From the NCBI RefSeq assembly GCF_001618865.1, contig NZ_CP015136.1:62001-126000 (forward strand): DNA of 64,000 bases, written 5' to 3'. This DNA comes from Luteitalea pratensis (GTDB taxonomy: Bacteria; Acidobacteriota; Vicinamibacteria; Vicinamibacterales; Vicinamibacteraceae). Of the stretch, positions 43,919 through 52,927 are shown one piece after another. Position 1 is the first letter of the stretch; the number at the start of each line of letters is the position of its first letter. The translations under genes and the position numbers were made by a program. The notes below the pieces were generated by a model. That model was not told the DNA's origin. It ran no database searches and worked only from the letters and a program-made list of their open reading frames with translations.

Positions 43919-46267
43919 TTGCGAACCCTCTTGATACGAGTCGCGGTCGTGATGCTGACGGTGGCGGTGCGGCTCGAGTCGCCAATCGGTTCGCAAGCGA
44001 CAAACAGTCAGCCCCCGGCGGCAGAACCGCTGGCGCAAACGACCGCGCTCGACTGGCCCGAGGAGGATCTGTCCGGCCGCCTCATGGACGGCGCGCATCG
44101 GTTCGTCGAGCGCCAGATCGCCGAGACGCAGGCGCGATCCAACCGATTCTGGACGTACGACCGCTCGTCGCGCGCCGCGTGGGACGCCTCGCTGCAGGGC
44201 AATCGCGATCGTCTGCGCGAGATCATCGGCGCCGTCGATCCGCGCGTCCCTCCAGCACTCGAACGCTACGGGGACGACGACAACCCCGCACTGGTGGCCG
44301 AGGCAGCTGGCTACCGCGTGTGGCAGGTTCGTTGGCCGGTGCTCGACGGGATGACGGCCGAGGGGTTGCTGGTCGAGCCCACAAGTGGCGCGCCGTCAGC
44401 GTCTCTGGTCGCCGTGCCCGATGCCGGGCAGACCCCAGAACAGATCCTTGGCCTCGCACCGGGGTTGACGCCTGACCGTCAGTTCGCCCGGTTGTTGGCC
44501 GAGAGCGGCTGCGAACTGATCGTCCCGACGTTGGTCCAGCGGACGCCGATTCAGACAGACGATCCGCAGCTTCGTCAGAGCCAGCAGACGTGGCGGGAGT
44601 GGATCTATCGGCAGGCCTTTCACATGGGCCGGCATCCGATCGGCCTCGAGGTCCAGAAAGTGCTCGCGGCCGTCGATCGCTTCCGCGCCCGCCGTGGTGA
44701 CACCGCGAAGATCGGCGTTGTCGGCTATGCGGAAGGCGGGCTGATTGCCTTCTATGCCGCGGCCATCGACACGCGTATCGATGGGGCGCTCGTGAGCGGC
44801 TATTTCGATCGCCGCGGACGCGTCTGGCAAGAGCCCATCGATCGCAACATCTGGAGCCTGCTCGAACGGTTCGGTGATGCCGAGATCGCCGCGCTCGTCG
44901 TGCCGCGGCACCTGGTCATCGAGCACGCCGAGGTGGCCGCATTCACCAGCAGCAAGGGCGCCTGGCAAACGCCGTCCGGCACATCGGTTCGCGCCGAGTT
45001 CGATCGCATTCCGGTCCTTGCGGCGTTCCCCAGGCCGTCACTCGTCGCCGGCGCCGGCGATCAACCGGTGGTCGCGATATCCACGCGCGCGCTCGGCGAT
45101 TTTGCAGCACGACTGGGCTTCACGCTCACGGCACGTTCGGCCGGCCCGCTCGAGGACCGTCGACAGCGATTCGATCCCGCCGCGCGCCACGCCCGGACAG
45201 TGCTCGACATGGAGCGGTACGTCCAGTCATTGGTGCGAGAGGCCGAGCACATTCGCGACCGGGCGTTTCTTTACGCCGTCCTGCCGGCATTGACCGAGTT
45301 GAAGTGGAACACCGAGAAAGTGCGGCCGACGTGGCCGCCGGACACGTTCATCGAAGGCGCGCGTGTCTATCGCGAGCGCTTTCGCCAGGACGGCATCGGC
45401 GTGTTCGACCAGCCATATCTTCTGCTCAACCCGCGCACGCGCAAGGTCGGTGAGACCGACAGATGGACCGCCTGGGATGTCGTGCTCGACGTCTGGCCCG
45501 ACGTGTTCGCCTGGGGCGTGATCGTGGTGCCAAAGGGCATCGCGGCGGGCGAGCGGCGGCCGGTCGTCGTGGTTCAGCACGGCCGCAATGGCCTGCCGCG
45601 CGAGACGATCGATCGCCACGTGTCGTATTACAACGATTTCGGGTCGGCGCTCGCCGATCGCGGCTTCGTCGTTTTCGCGCCGCACAACCTGTATCGCGGC
45701 GAGGATCGGTACCGGTGGCTCAGTCGCAAGGCCAACACGATTCGCGCCACGCTGTTCTCGTTCATCCTTGGCCAGCACGAACGCATTCTCGAGTGGCTCG
45801 GATCGCTGCCCTTCGTCGACGCCGATCGCATGGCCTTCTATGGTCTGAGCTACGGCGGCGAAACGGCCGTGCGCATTCCGGCGATTCTCGAGAAGTACGC
45901 ACTTTCGATCTGCTCCGGCGACTTCAACCAGTGGACGCGCAAGGTCGCCGCGACCGACGAGCCCTTCAGCTTCATGCGCACGATCGAATGGGAGATGCCG
46001 TACTGGAACTGGGGACACACGTTCGACTACGCCGAGATGGCCTACCTGATCTTCCCGCGACCGTTCATGGTCGAGCGTGGGCATCTCGATCTGGTCGGGC
46101 GCGATCAGTGGGTCGCCCACGAATACGGCAAGGTCCAGTTCCTCTACGCGCAGCTCGGCCTGGCCGATCGGACCGAGATCGAGTACTTCCAGGGTGGCCA
46201 CAGTATCAACGGCCAGGGCACGTTCGCGTTCTTGCACAAGCACCTGCGGTGGCCCGAGCCGAAGTGA
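43919..46267 (+). CDS. Exported protein with two alpha/beta-hydrolase domains
   Basis: A 782-residue protein with an N-terminal signal segment (LLIRVAVVMLTVAVRLESPI) and two hydrolase-fold domains. In the first the nucleophile elbow is GYAEGG, with Ala271 where Ser is expected, so it is probably inactive or structural. In the second the elbow is GLSYGGET with Ser644, and the histidine is His761 in GGHSING; VVVVQHGRNGLP is the oxyanion strand. This resembles dienelactone-hydrolase/acetyl-xylan-esterase proteins that act on exported substrates. No neighbouring CAZyme cluster is present, so the substrate is open. Confidence 0.85.
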   Translation: MRTLLIRVAVVMLTVAVRLESPIGSQATNSQPPAAEPLAQTTALDWPEEDLSGRLMDGAHRFVERQIAETQARSNRFWTYDRSSRAAWDASLQGNRDRLREIIGAVDPRVPPALERYGDDDNPALVAEAAGYRVWQVRWPVLDGMTAEGLLVEPTSGAPSASLVAVPDAGQTPEQILGLAPGLTPDRQFARLLAESGCELIVPTLVQRTPIQTDDPQLRQSQQTWREWIYRQAFHMGRHPIGLEVQKVLAAVDRFRARRGDTAKIGVVGYAEGGLIAFYAAAIDTRIDGALVSGYFDRRGRVWQEPIDRNIWSLLERFGDAEIAALVVPRHLVIEHAEVAAFTSSKGAWQTPSGTSVRAEFDRIPVLAAFPRPSLVAGAGDQPVVAISTRALGDFAARLGFTLTARSAGPLEDRRQRFDPAARHARTVLDMERYVQSLVREAEHIRDRAFLYAVLPALTELKWNTEKVRPTWPPDTFIEGARVYRERFRQDGIGVFDQPYLLLNPRTRKVGETDRWTAWDVVLDVWPDVFAWGVIVVPKGIAAGERRPVVVVQHGRNGLPRETIDRHVSYYNDFGSALADRGFVVFAPHNLYRGEDRYRWLSRKANTIRATLFSFILGQHERILEWLGSLPFVDADRMAFYGLSYGGETAVRIPAILEKYALSICSGDFNQWTRKVAATDEPFSFMRTIEWEMPYWNWGHTFDYAEMAYLIFPRPFMVERGHLDLVGRDQWVAHEYGKVQFLYAQLGLADRTEIEYFQGGHSINGQGTFAFLHKHLRWPEPK

Positions 46268-46457
46268 GTGTCGGCCCCGCCGGCCACGCGCGTCAAAAAG
46301 GGGACGCCTCAGAACCTGACGCCGACTCATCAATGATGGTCAGGGGGATCGCATACCATTGACGCGACTACCGTTGGTGGCGTGCGTGTGTCTGCCGGTG
46401 GCGCTCGCCGCATCCCGGCTCCAGCTCATGTGACAGGGCTTGCCGTCGGGAGGGCTC

Positions 46458-48419
46458 ATGGCGATGGGTATCGCGCGCCTGCTACACCGCGCCTCGCGCG
46501 CTGCTGATGCCACGGCAGGGCTCGGTCAGCATCTCGAGCCACGCGCGCCAGCTGGTCCCTCCAGCCTCGAGCATCAACGTCAGGTACGTACGGCAGAAAC
46601 TCACCTGCTGTACGAGAACGCCGACACGGGGACGGCCGTCTCCTTCGTCATCGCGTCGCTGCTCGCCTACGCGCACTGGGATTCGATTCCTCGCGTTGTG
46701 GTCGTGGCGTGGCTGCTGTACATGCTGCTGATCTCCGCGGCCAGATCGGTGCTGGTGCGCCTGTATCGGCAGGCGTCACGGAGCGACGGGGAGGTGGGTC
46801 GATGGAATCAGGCGTTCGTGATCGGGACCGCGATGGCCGCGCTCGGTTGGGGGGCCGGCGCGTTCGTACTCAACCCGGCGAGTCAGCCCACGAACGAGAT
46901 CCTGCTTGTCTTCGCGGTCGGCGGTGTCATGCTCGGCGGCGCTTCGCTTCTTGCGGCACGGCCAGAGGCGTTTCTCACCTTCCTTTTGCCAGCCGGTTTT
47001 CTGACCGCGTTACGCCTGGCCACCGCGGGCGATCCCGACCACATCATGATGGCCTTCCTCGCCGCGCTGTTCACCGTGGCGACGGTGGTGACGAGCTGGC
47101 GATTCCATCTGGCGATTGAGTCCTCGTTTTGGCTCCGATTTGCCAACCGGGATCTCATCGAGGGCCTCCAGCGCGCCAAGAACGAGGCGGACGCACTCAA
47201 TCGACAACTGGAGCTCAGGGTCCGCGACCGTACAGCCAGGCTGACCGAGGCGGATCAGCGCAAGGATGAATTTCTCGCGACGCTGGCGCACGAGCTCCGG
47301 AATCCCCTGGCCCCGATTCGCTTCGCCCTGGAGGCGCTGAAAGTCGATGCCCCGGCGGCGATTGCGGCCCGTGCCCGCGATGTGATCGAACGCCAGGTCG
47401 GGCAGCTCGTGCGCCTCGTCGATGATCTGCTGGATGTGTCCCGGATCACGGCAAACAAGATCCAGTTGCGTCGCGAGCCGCTCGACATCACCCGCCTGAT
47501 GGCGATCGCCGCCGAATCCATCTCACCACTCGCGACCGCCGCGGGGCAGACACTGCACGTTCAGCCGCCCTCCAGCCCTATCGTCGTGGACGGTGATGGT
47601 GCGCGGCTCGTGCAGGTCTTCACCAATGTCCTGCAGAACGCGGTGAAGTTCACGCCTCGTGCCGGGCACATCTGGTTCACCGCCGACGAGCAATCCCACC
47701 AGGCTGTCGTGTGCATCCGCGACACCGGGGTCGGAATCGCCTCCGACGTCCTCCCGCGAGTGTTCGACATGTTCCATCAGGCGGAGCCGATTCTCGAACG
47801 CACGACCGGTGGCCTGGGCATCGGCCTGACACTGGCGCGGCGCTTGGTGGAGATGCAAGACGGGCAGATTGGTGTACGGAGCCCAGGGCCGGGCCACGGG
47901 ACCGAGGTGGAGATTCGGCTGCCGATCACGGTGGAAGCCGCGACGGCCGTCCCGTCCGAACGGCCGAAGGTCGCCGCGGACCGCGCTCTTCGCGTGCTGA
48001 TCGTGGAAGACAACCTCGATGCCGCGGAGATGCTGGAGCTTGCGGTCTCACGTCTCGGCCACGACACGTGGCTGGCCCACGATGGCGGCACCGCGATCAC
48101 GGTCGCCACCCAGTGCGACCCTGACGTGATCTTCCTGGACATCGGTCTTCCGGTGATCAACGGGTATGGCGTTGCGCGACGACTGCGAGAAATGCCGGAA
48201 ATGAACCACGTCCACATCGCCGCCTTGACCGGGTGGGGGCAAGACGAGGATCGTCGCAAGGCGCACGAAGCCGGATGCGATTATCACCTCACGAAGCCCC
48301 TCTCGCCGGCGACGCTGGAAGATCTGCTGGCGACGATCGCGCAACGCCCGATCGCGCGGCCCAGCGAGGCCGGCACCCCGCGTACACGGCGCACCGATTC
48401 GGGTGGCGCACTCGGCTGA
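46458..48419 (+). CDS. Membrane hybrid histidine kinase with C-terminal receiver
   Basis: A 653-residue protein from ATG 46458, three bases after a gggaggg box. About six membrane helices lie in residues 55-235 (SFVIASLLAYAHW through FLAALFTVATVVTSW). A coiled stretch leads to the HisKA domain with the phospho-accepting His278 in LAHELRNPL, then the HATPase_c domain (NVLQNAVKFTP, GVGIASDVLPRVFDMF, GGLGIGLTLARRLVEM). The receiver domain has Asp561 in VIFLDIGLP. No separate response regulator gene is adjacent, so output probably passes to a distant partner. The signal is unknown. Confidence 0.93.
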   Translation: MAMGIARLLHRASRAADATAGLGQHLEPRAPAGPSSLEHQRQVRTAETHLLYENADTGTAVSFVIASLLAYAHWDSIPRVVVVAWLLYMLLISAARSVLVRLYRQASRSDGEVGRWNQAFVIGTAMAALGWGAGAFVLNPASQPTNEILLVFAVGGVMLGGASLLAARPEAFLTFLLPAGFLTALRLATAGDPDHIMMAFLAALFTVATVVTSWRFHLAIESSFWLRFANRDLIEGLQRAKNEADALNRQLELRVRDRTARLTEADQRKDEFLATLAHELRNPLAPIRFALEALKVDAPAAIAARARDVIERQVGQLVRLVDDLLDVSRITANKIQLRREPLDITRLMAIAAESISPLATAAGQTLHVQPPSSPIVVDGDGARLVQVFTNVLQNAVKFTPRAGHIWFTADEQSHQAVVCIRDTGVGIASDVLPRVFDMFHQAEPILERTTGGLGIGLTLARRLVEMQDGQIGVRSPGPGHGTEVEIRLPITVEAATAVPSERPKVAADRALRVLIVEDNLDAAEMLELAVSRLGHDTWLAHDGGTAITVATQCDPDVIFLDIGLPVINGYGVARRLREMPEMNHVHIAALTGWGQDEDRRKAHEAGCDYHLTKPLSPATLEDLLATIAQRPIARPSEAGTPRTRRTDSGGALG

Positions 48420-48559
48420 CTGCCACCCCCGGTGCCGGGCACTCCATCGCTCCTTCGGCGCGTCGGTGCCGAGACGGCGCCCGGGGCCCACCGACAGCGT
48501 CCAACCAGTGATCACCGGACTCGCGCTGCGAACGTCCGCACGCCGTATGAGGCCCGGAG

Positions 48560-51500
48560 TCAACGCCTCCGGACTGCGTACAGCGATCGGTGCGTGAGCA
48601 CGTACAGCGTGTTGCCGTCACGACCACCGAATCGCAGCCCGATCGGTCGCTCGGGTATGTCAATCCGCCCGGTGAATTCGCCGGATGAGCGGAAGATGAA
48701 GATCTGCCCGTTGGCGACGTACACGTTGCCGTCCCGGTCGCTGACGACCGCCTCACCGCCCCGCTCCGCGAATCGAGCGAGATCGCCCAGTGTGCCGTCG
48801 TCGCGCACGACGGCGCGATAGGTGCGGTTCTCGGCACCGCTCGTGACGTACACGCGATCGCCGGCGCGCGCCGTGATGAGGCTGTACGCGTCGAGCGCAT
48901 GCGACCAGCGCCAGCCGGTCTCGTCCATGCCCGGGTAGGCACCGTCGGGGCCTTGCGTGAAGACGCGACTCGCGGGAATCTGCAGGCTGCCGTCCGGTGA
49001 CACGTACGCCTGCGGCATGGCCGTGGTCACCGCTCGCGCGAACATCTGCGCATGTGTCTCGTACTCGTACGTCGCCAGGTCGAGGTGGTTCCTGAACTGG
49101 CCGTCTGCCCAGACCGTCGCCGGCAATGCGAAGGCGGTGCCCGCCTGACGAGGCTGTGGCTCCAGCACCGTGAGCGCATCACGCGGACCGTCGGGCCGGA
49201 ACGTGTACACGGTGCTCTCCCGCCCTGCCGAGGAAAGCACCAGCAGGTTGCCTGACTGGTCGAACGCGAGGTTCACCGGGTCGAGCCGCGCATCGCGGAC
49301 GATCTTCAGCCGGCTCTGCGACGACCACGAGAAGATGCGCTGCTGGTGTGCGTCGATGAAGTAGATCGTGCCGGCGGCGTCGACCGCTGCCCCTCCGATC
49401 GAGTGGAATCCGCCTTCGAGCTTCTCGACGGCGAAACCCATTGATGGTGGGGCGTCTGGTCGTGACTGCGAGCCCGGGAGGGCCGGGTCCAGATCGAGCA
49501 CGGCCACGTTGCGCTCGCGCACCTGCCGGCCGCGCGTGACGTCCTCGAGCATGTTGTCGTAGGCGAACTTGCCGGCGCGCAGGATGGTGCCGCACCCGTG
49601 CTCGTCGCACACGCCGTAGCCATGCTCGGCGTTGACGTAGACGTTGCGGAACCGAATGCGGTCCGACGTGTAGACGCGCACGGCCGCCGGGAACGGCGCG
49701 TAGCTGCGCGTCACGCGATAGGCACGATAGTTCGCGATCAGGATGTTTTTGGAATCCGTGATCTCGAAGGCGACGGCCTCGGCACTCGTCGACGCCTCCT
49801 CTTCGGTCTGTGGCCCGTGGAACTCCCAGTTCTCGACGCGATCCAGCTTGATCTCACCAAACAGGTGGTGTTCGGCGGACAACTCGTAGACGTACCCCGG
49901 CGTCGTGGTGTCCGACACATGGAAACCTGACTGCGCGTACGTATTCGGACTCCAGATGTTGTGGAACGTTCCGCCGCCCCCGCGCGTCACCCAGATGCTC
50001 GGATACTGCGCGCCCCATCGCCCGGGCGCGAACGATCCCCTCGGCCGTTCGGGTCCGAACACGGTCGCGCTGACTGCAGGTGGAAAGAACGTGCCGGCAA
50101 ACCCATGGATCTGGATGTCGTCGAGGAGCGAGTCCTTGCCTGCCATCCAGAGCACGGCCGTCGCCCGCGGGTTGGTCGATCCGGTGAAGAGCCCGAGGCC
50201 GCTGACGATGTTGGTGCCGCCCTGCGGTGCCTCGAGCAGCGCCTTCGGAGCGCCGACGCCCTCGAAGCCGCTGGTGCGGTCCGGCAAGTCGAGCTGTGTC
50301 GTGTTCGGGTGCAGCGCAATCAACACCGTTTCCGGTCTCAGCCGGACCGTGTCGCGGATGATGTAGAAGCCGGACGGGAAATAGAGAACGCGATGTGCAT
50401 CGATGGCCGCCTGGAGGGCGCGCGTGTCGTCGGTCTCGCCATCACCCTTGACGCCGAGCGTGTGGACGTTGACCCAGTCGGTCATGGCCGGCAGCGCACG
50501 GATCGCGGCCGGAGGCGGCGCAGGCAAGGCCCGTAGCGGTTCCGCCTCGAACTGCGTTTCGATGCCGCCCGTGCTGTCCGCGTCGCGCACGTGAAGGCCA
50601 TGGTTGAAGCGCGTGACGCGGTACACGGCTGCCGGTCCCGTGCGCGCCTGGGCGCTCTCCCTGTAGCGCGCGAAGACCGGCACGTTCGAGCAGAGGGCGT
50701 CGGCCACGCCGATCTGCGTGGCCGGGTTCTGCGCCTTGTCGATGACGATGGCCGCTGTCGTGACGTTCTCGAAGCGCGCGTCCTTCAGCCAGAGGTGATC
50801 GGAGTAATCCTTATCGATGCTGATCCCGACCGGCACGTTGCGGAACGTCGTCCGCACCACGGTCAGCCCGGCCATGTGCTCGCGAATGGACGCCTCGCGC
50901 TGGCCGTCGAACATCGAGTCGATCAGCGTGTAGGGCCAGAACGGCGAGGTGTTGCTGGTCAGGATGCCGTAGCGCCCTCCATAGAACCGCAGGGCCTGCC
51001 CGACGTTGCCGATGTCGGTCAGCGCGGCGAGACCGGAGCCGATGCGGAAGTCCATGTGGCTCAGCACGCCGTGCTGGGCGACGTGGAACCGGATGGCGAC
51101 GGCGGCGGGATTGCCTTCACCGATCTCCATGTCGATGTTCATCATCGACGAATAGAACGTCCCCTGGTTCGCGTCCGCGATGCCCTCGGTTGGCGGGACC
51201 AATCCGGGAGGCGGAAAGGGGACCTGCGTCGGCTTCTGCCCGTTGCGCGGCGGTCGCGCGCTCGTGAAATGGACCATCAATCCCATTCCTGTCTGGAAGC
51301 CGGGTGTCCGATCCGGTAGCGCGAGGACCGGACGTGTGGCGCCGTAGCCGATGACACGCACGGCCCGCCACACGATCAGCGTGCGCGACACGCGGTACCG
51401 GCCCGCCGGGACGAAGACGATCCCGCCATTCGGGTTGTCGGCAGCACGATCCAGCGCTGCTTGCAACACGCCGCTGTGATCACCGGCCGCTGCCGGCGTC

Positions 51501-51616
51501 GCGGGGTCGATGTAGACAGCCGTCGGATCGTCGGGCCGCGAGGTGAACACCGACTCCGGCCAGGCCGGCGACGAGACGATCGACAGCGCCAGGCAAACAA
51601 GAAAGCGTGTCAGCAC
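48560..51616 (-). CDS. Exported pectate-lyase-type beta-helix protein with C-terminal propeller
   Basis: A 1018-residue protein from GTG 51616 with signal peptide LTRFLVCLALSIVSSPAWP. Two Pectate_lyase_3-type beta-helix starts are seen: VLQAALDRAADNPNGGIVFV..GRYRVSRTLIV near residue 45, and TRALQAAIDAHRVLYFPSGF near residue 410. A long region follows with NILIANYRAYRV and IRFRNVYVNAEHG turns. The last 280 residues look like an NHL/SMP-30-type propeller (AVDAAGTIYFIDAHQQRIFS, VVSDRDGNVYVANGQIFIFR). Such proteins bind or cleave polysaccharides outside the cell. The frame is open a further 147 codons upstream, but that region lies within the YdeI gene. Confidence 0.85.
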   Translation of the reverse strand: MLTRFLVCLALSIVSSPAWPESVFTSRPDDPTAVYIDPATPAAAGDHSGVLQAALDRAADNPNGGIVFVPAGRYRVSRTLIVWRAVRVIGYGATRPVLALPDRTPGFQTGMGLMVHFTSARPPRNGQKPTQVPFPPPGLVPPTEGIADANQGTFYSSMMNIDMEIGEGNPAAVAIRFHVAQHGVLSHMDFRIGSGLAALTDIGNVGQALRFYGGRYGILTSNTSPFWPYTLIDSMFDGQREASIREHMAGLTVVRTTFRNVPVGISIDKDYSDHLWLKDARFENVTTAAIVIDKAQNPATQIGVADALCSNVPVFARYRESAQARTGPAAVYRVTRFNHGLHVRDADSTGGIETQFEAEPLRALPAPPPAAIRALPAMTDWVNVHTLGVKGDGETDDTRALQAAIDAHRVLYFPSGFYIIRDTVRLRPETVLIALHPNTTQLDLPDRTSGFEGVGAPKALLEAPQGGTNIVSGLGLFTGSTNPRATAVLWMAGKDSLLDDIQIHGFAGTFFPPAVSATVFGPERPRGSFAPGRWGAQYPSIWVTRGGGGTFHNIWSPNTYAQSGFHVSDTTTPGYVYELSAEHHLFGEIKLDRVENWEFHGPQTEEEASTSAEAVAFEITDSKNILIANYRAYRVTRSYAPFPAAVRVYTSDRIRFRNVYVNAEHGYGVCDEHGCGTILRAGKFAYDNMLEDVTRGRQVRERNVAVLDLDPALPGSQSRPDAPPSMGFAVEKLEGGFHSIGGAAVDAAGTIYFIDAHQQRIFSWSSQSRLKIVRDARLDPVNLAFDQSGNLLVLSSAGRESTVYTFRPDGPRDALTVLEPQPRQAGTAFALPATVWADGQFRNHLDLATYEYETHAQMFARAVTTAMPQAYVSPDGSLQIPASRVFTQGPDGAYPGMDETGWRWSHALDAYSLITARAGDRVYVTSGAENRTYRAVVRDDGTLGDLARFAERGGEAVVSDRDGNVYVANGQIFIFRSSGEFTGRIDIPERPIGLRFGGRDGNTLYVLTHRSLYAVRRR

Positions 51617-51645
51617 CCGGCGAGTGTACGCTCGGAGGTACGGGC

Positions 51646-52206
51646 CTACTTCAAACCGAGCTTCCTCCCGGCTGCCAGCAGCGCCACCGACTCCTGCAGG
51701 CGTCGAGCGCGAGTGTCGGCCCGTTTGGCCGTGTGAATCCAGACCACGAAGTTGCGCCGGTAAGTAGGAGCCAGCTCGCGAAAGAACGCCCATGCTTTCG
51801 GATTCGCCTTCAGCGCCGTGGCGATGTAGGCCGGCAGTGTCGGGATGACCGGTCGTGACGCATAGGTGGTGTTGGTCGGTGCTGCCGCACGCCCGGCTGC
51901 CGTGAGCAGGCCGGCGGCCTCGAGATCGCTCCAGCGTCGTCGGTTGCTCTCTGACCACTTGCTCGTCGGCTTGCGCGGCGTGACCTTGGTCGCATACCGA
52001 TCGTCGTCCAGGCGCTTGACCAGGCTGTCGACCCACCCGAAGCAGAGCGCTTCGCACACGAGGTCTTCATAGGTCATCGACGTGACGCCGGTGTGCAGCT
52101 TGTGGCGGACGATCCAGACGCCTGGACTGGACGCGTGGTGCGCGGCGAGCCACGACCGCCATTGTCGGCGACTCGTGACCTGCAGGGTCGTGAGCGCTGT
52201 CGTCAT
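51646..52206 (-). CDS. YdeI/OmdA-family protein
   Basis: A 186-residue protein from ATG 52206 with gcggaggc upstream. Recognisable blocks are WLAAHHASSPGVWIVRHK, MTYEDLVCEALCFGWVDSLV, WSESNRRRWSDLEAAGLLTA, IATALKANPKAWAFFREL and YRRNFVVWIHTAKRADTRAR, all typical of the bacteriocin-protection/YdeI family (DUF1905-associated). The family's biochemical role is unsettled; some members affect antimicrobial peptide resistance. The frame is open upstream into a short membrane segment described in the findings, so a longer fused form from ATG 52338 is possible. Confidence 0.9.
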   Translation of the reverse strand: MTTALTTLQVTSRRQWRSWLAAHHASSPGVWIVRHKLHTGVTSMTYEDLVCEALCFGWVDSLVKRLDDDRYATKVTPRKPTSKWSESNRRRWSDLEAAGLLTAAGRAAAPTNTTYASRPVIPTLPAYIATALKANPKAWAFFRELAPTYRRNFVVWIHTAKRADTRARRLQESVALLAAGRKLGLK

Positions 52207-52338
52207 TGCTGCCGGTGCCTCCGCAACGCCGCCGGGCGCGTCTTCAGTATCCCCGACATAGATGCCAGCAGCGCCAATGCCCAGACCAATCGCGACAAGA
52301 CCGAGAGCGATGACCACGTTCGCGGCAGAGGAACTCAT
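52207..52338 (-). other. In-frame upstream membrane segment, probably a truncated small protein
   Basis: From ATG 52338 the YdeI frame reads MSSSAANVVIALGLVAIGLG, then IGAAGIYVGDTEDAPGGVAE, and continues without a stop into the YdeI start. IGxxIGAAGIYVGDTxDAPG is the N-terminal half of a small membrane protein I recognise from other acidobacterial-type genomes, where it would continue with a second helix. Here that second helix is missing, and the frame runs on into YdeI. It is either a remnant or an unusual membrane-anchored YdeI. Confidence 0.45.
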
Positions 52339-52429
52339 GAGCCACTTGACGCGCGACACGCAGAAAGGGAACATCTGAGTCCAGCTCAGCCATGCATGCA
52401 AGAAAACAGCTGACCGGAGGAGTGCTCCC

Positions 52430-52873
52430 ATGCGACCGCTGATACTCACCGTGGGCACCTTGATCTTCGCCGCTGGCTTCGTCGCCGGAGACCGCATGCA
52501 GGCCCCGGTCGGGGCCCAGGGTTTCTCGGTCGTTATGGAGTGCGGCGCCTCATCGACCCCGCAGGCCCGGACGACGCTCTACTTCGGGCTGGCGCGGCCG
52601 AAGGGCGCCGTGACCGAACTCGAGTGGCAGATCTTCCTGCGCGACGAAGTGACCGCGCGGTTCCCCCAGGGGCTGACCGTGTGGGAGGCGGAGGGCCAGT
52701 GGAAGTCGGCCGCTGGCAACATCGATCACGAGCAGTCGAAGGTCCTGCTGCTTGTCCATCCCGATACGGCGGCGGCGCGGATGTCGGTGATGGCCGTCAT
52801 CGAGGCGTATCGCAAGACGTTCGAGCAGGAGTCGGTCCTGTGGGACAGCGCGCGCGTGTGTGTCGCGGCGTAG
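52430..52873 (+). CDS. Exported DUF3574 protein
   Basis: A 147-residue protein preceded by ggaggag (52415-52421) and opened by a signal peptide (LILTVGTLIFAAGFVAG). The mature part has the DUF3574 pattern: RTTLYFGLARPKGAVTELEW, FLRDEVTARFPQGLTVWEAE and VIEAYRKTFEQESVLW. Members are small alpha/beta proteins of unknown function, often lipoproteins; here no lipobox cysteine is evident. It converges with the catalase-fold gene over a 54-base gap. Confidence 0.88.
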   Translation: MRPLILTVGTLIFAAGFVAGDRMQAPVGAQGFSVVMECGASSTPQARTTLYFGLARPKGAVTELEWQIFLRDEVTARFPQGLTVWEAEGQWKSAAGNIDHEQSKVLLLVHPDTAAARMSVMAVIEAYRKTFEQESVLWDSARVCVAA

Positions 52874-52927
52874 TTCGGTGCATCCCGACTCGATCTGTCC
52901 GCCAGGGACCTGACCCCCTTCGACGCC

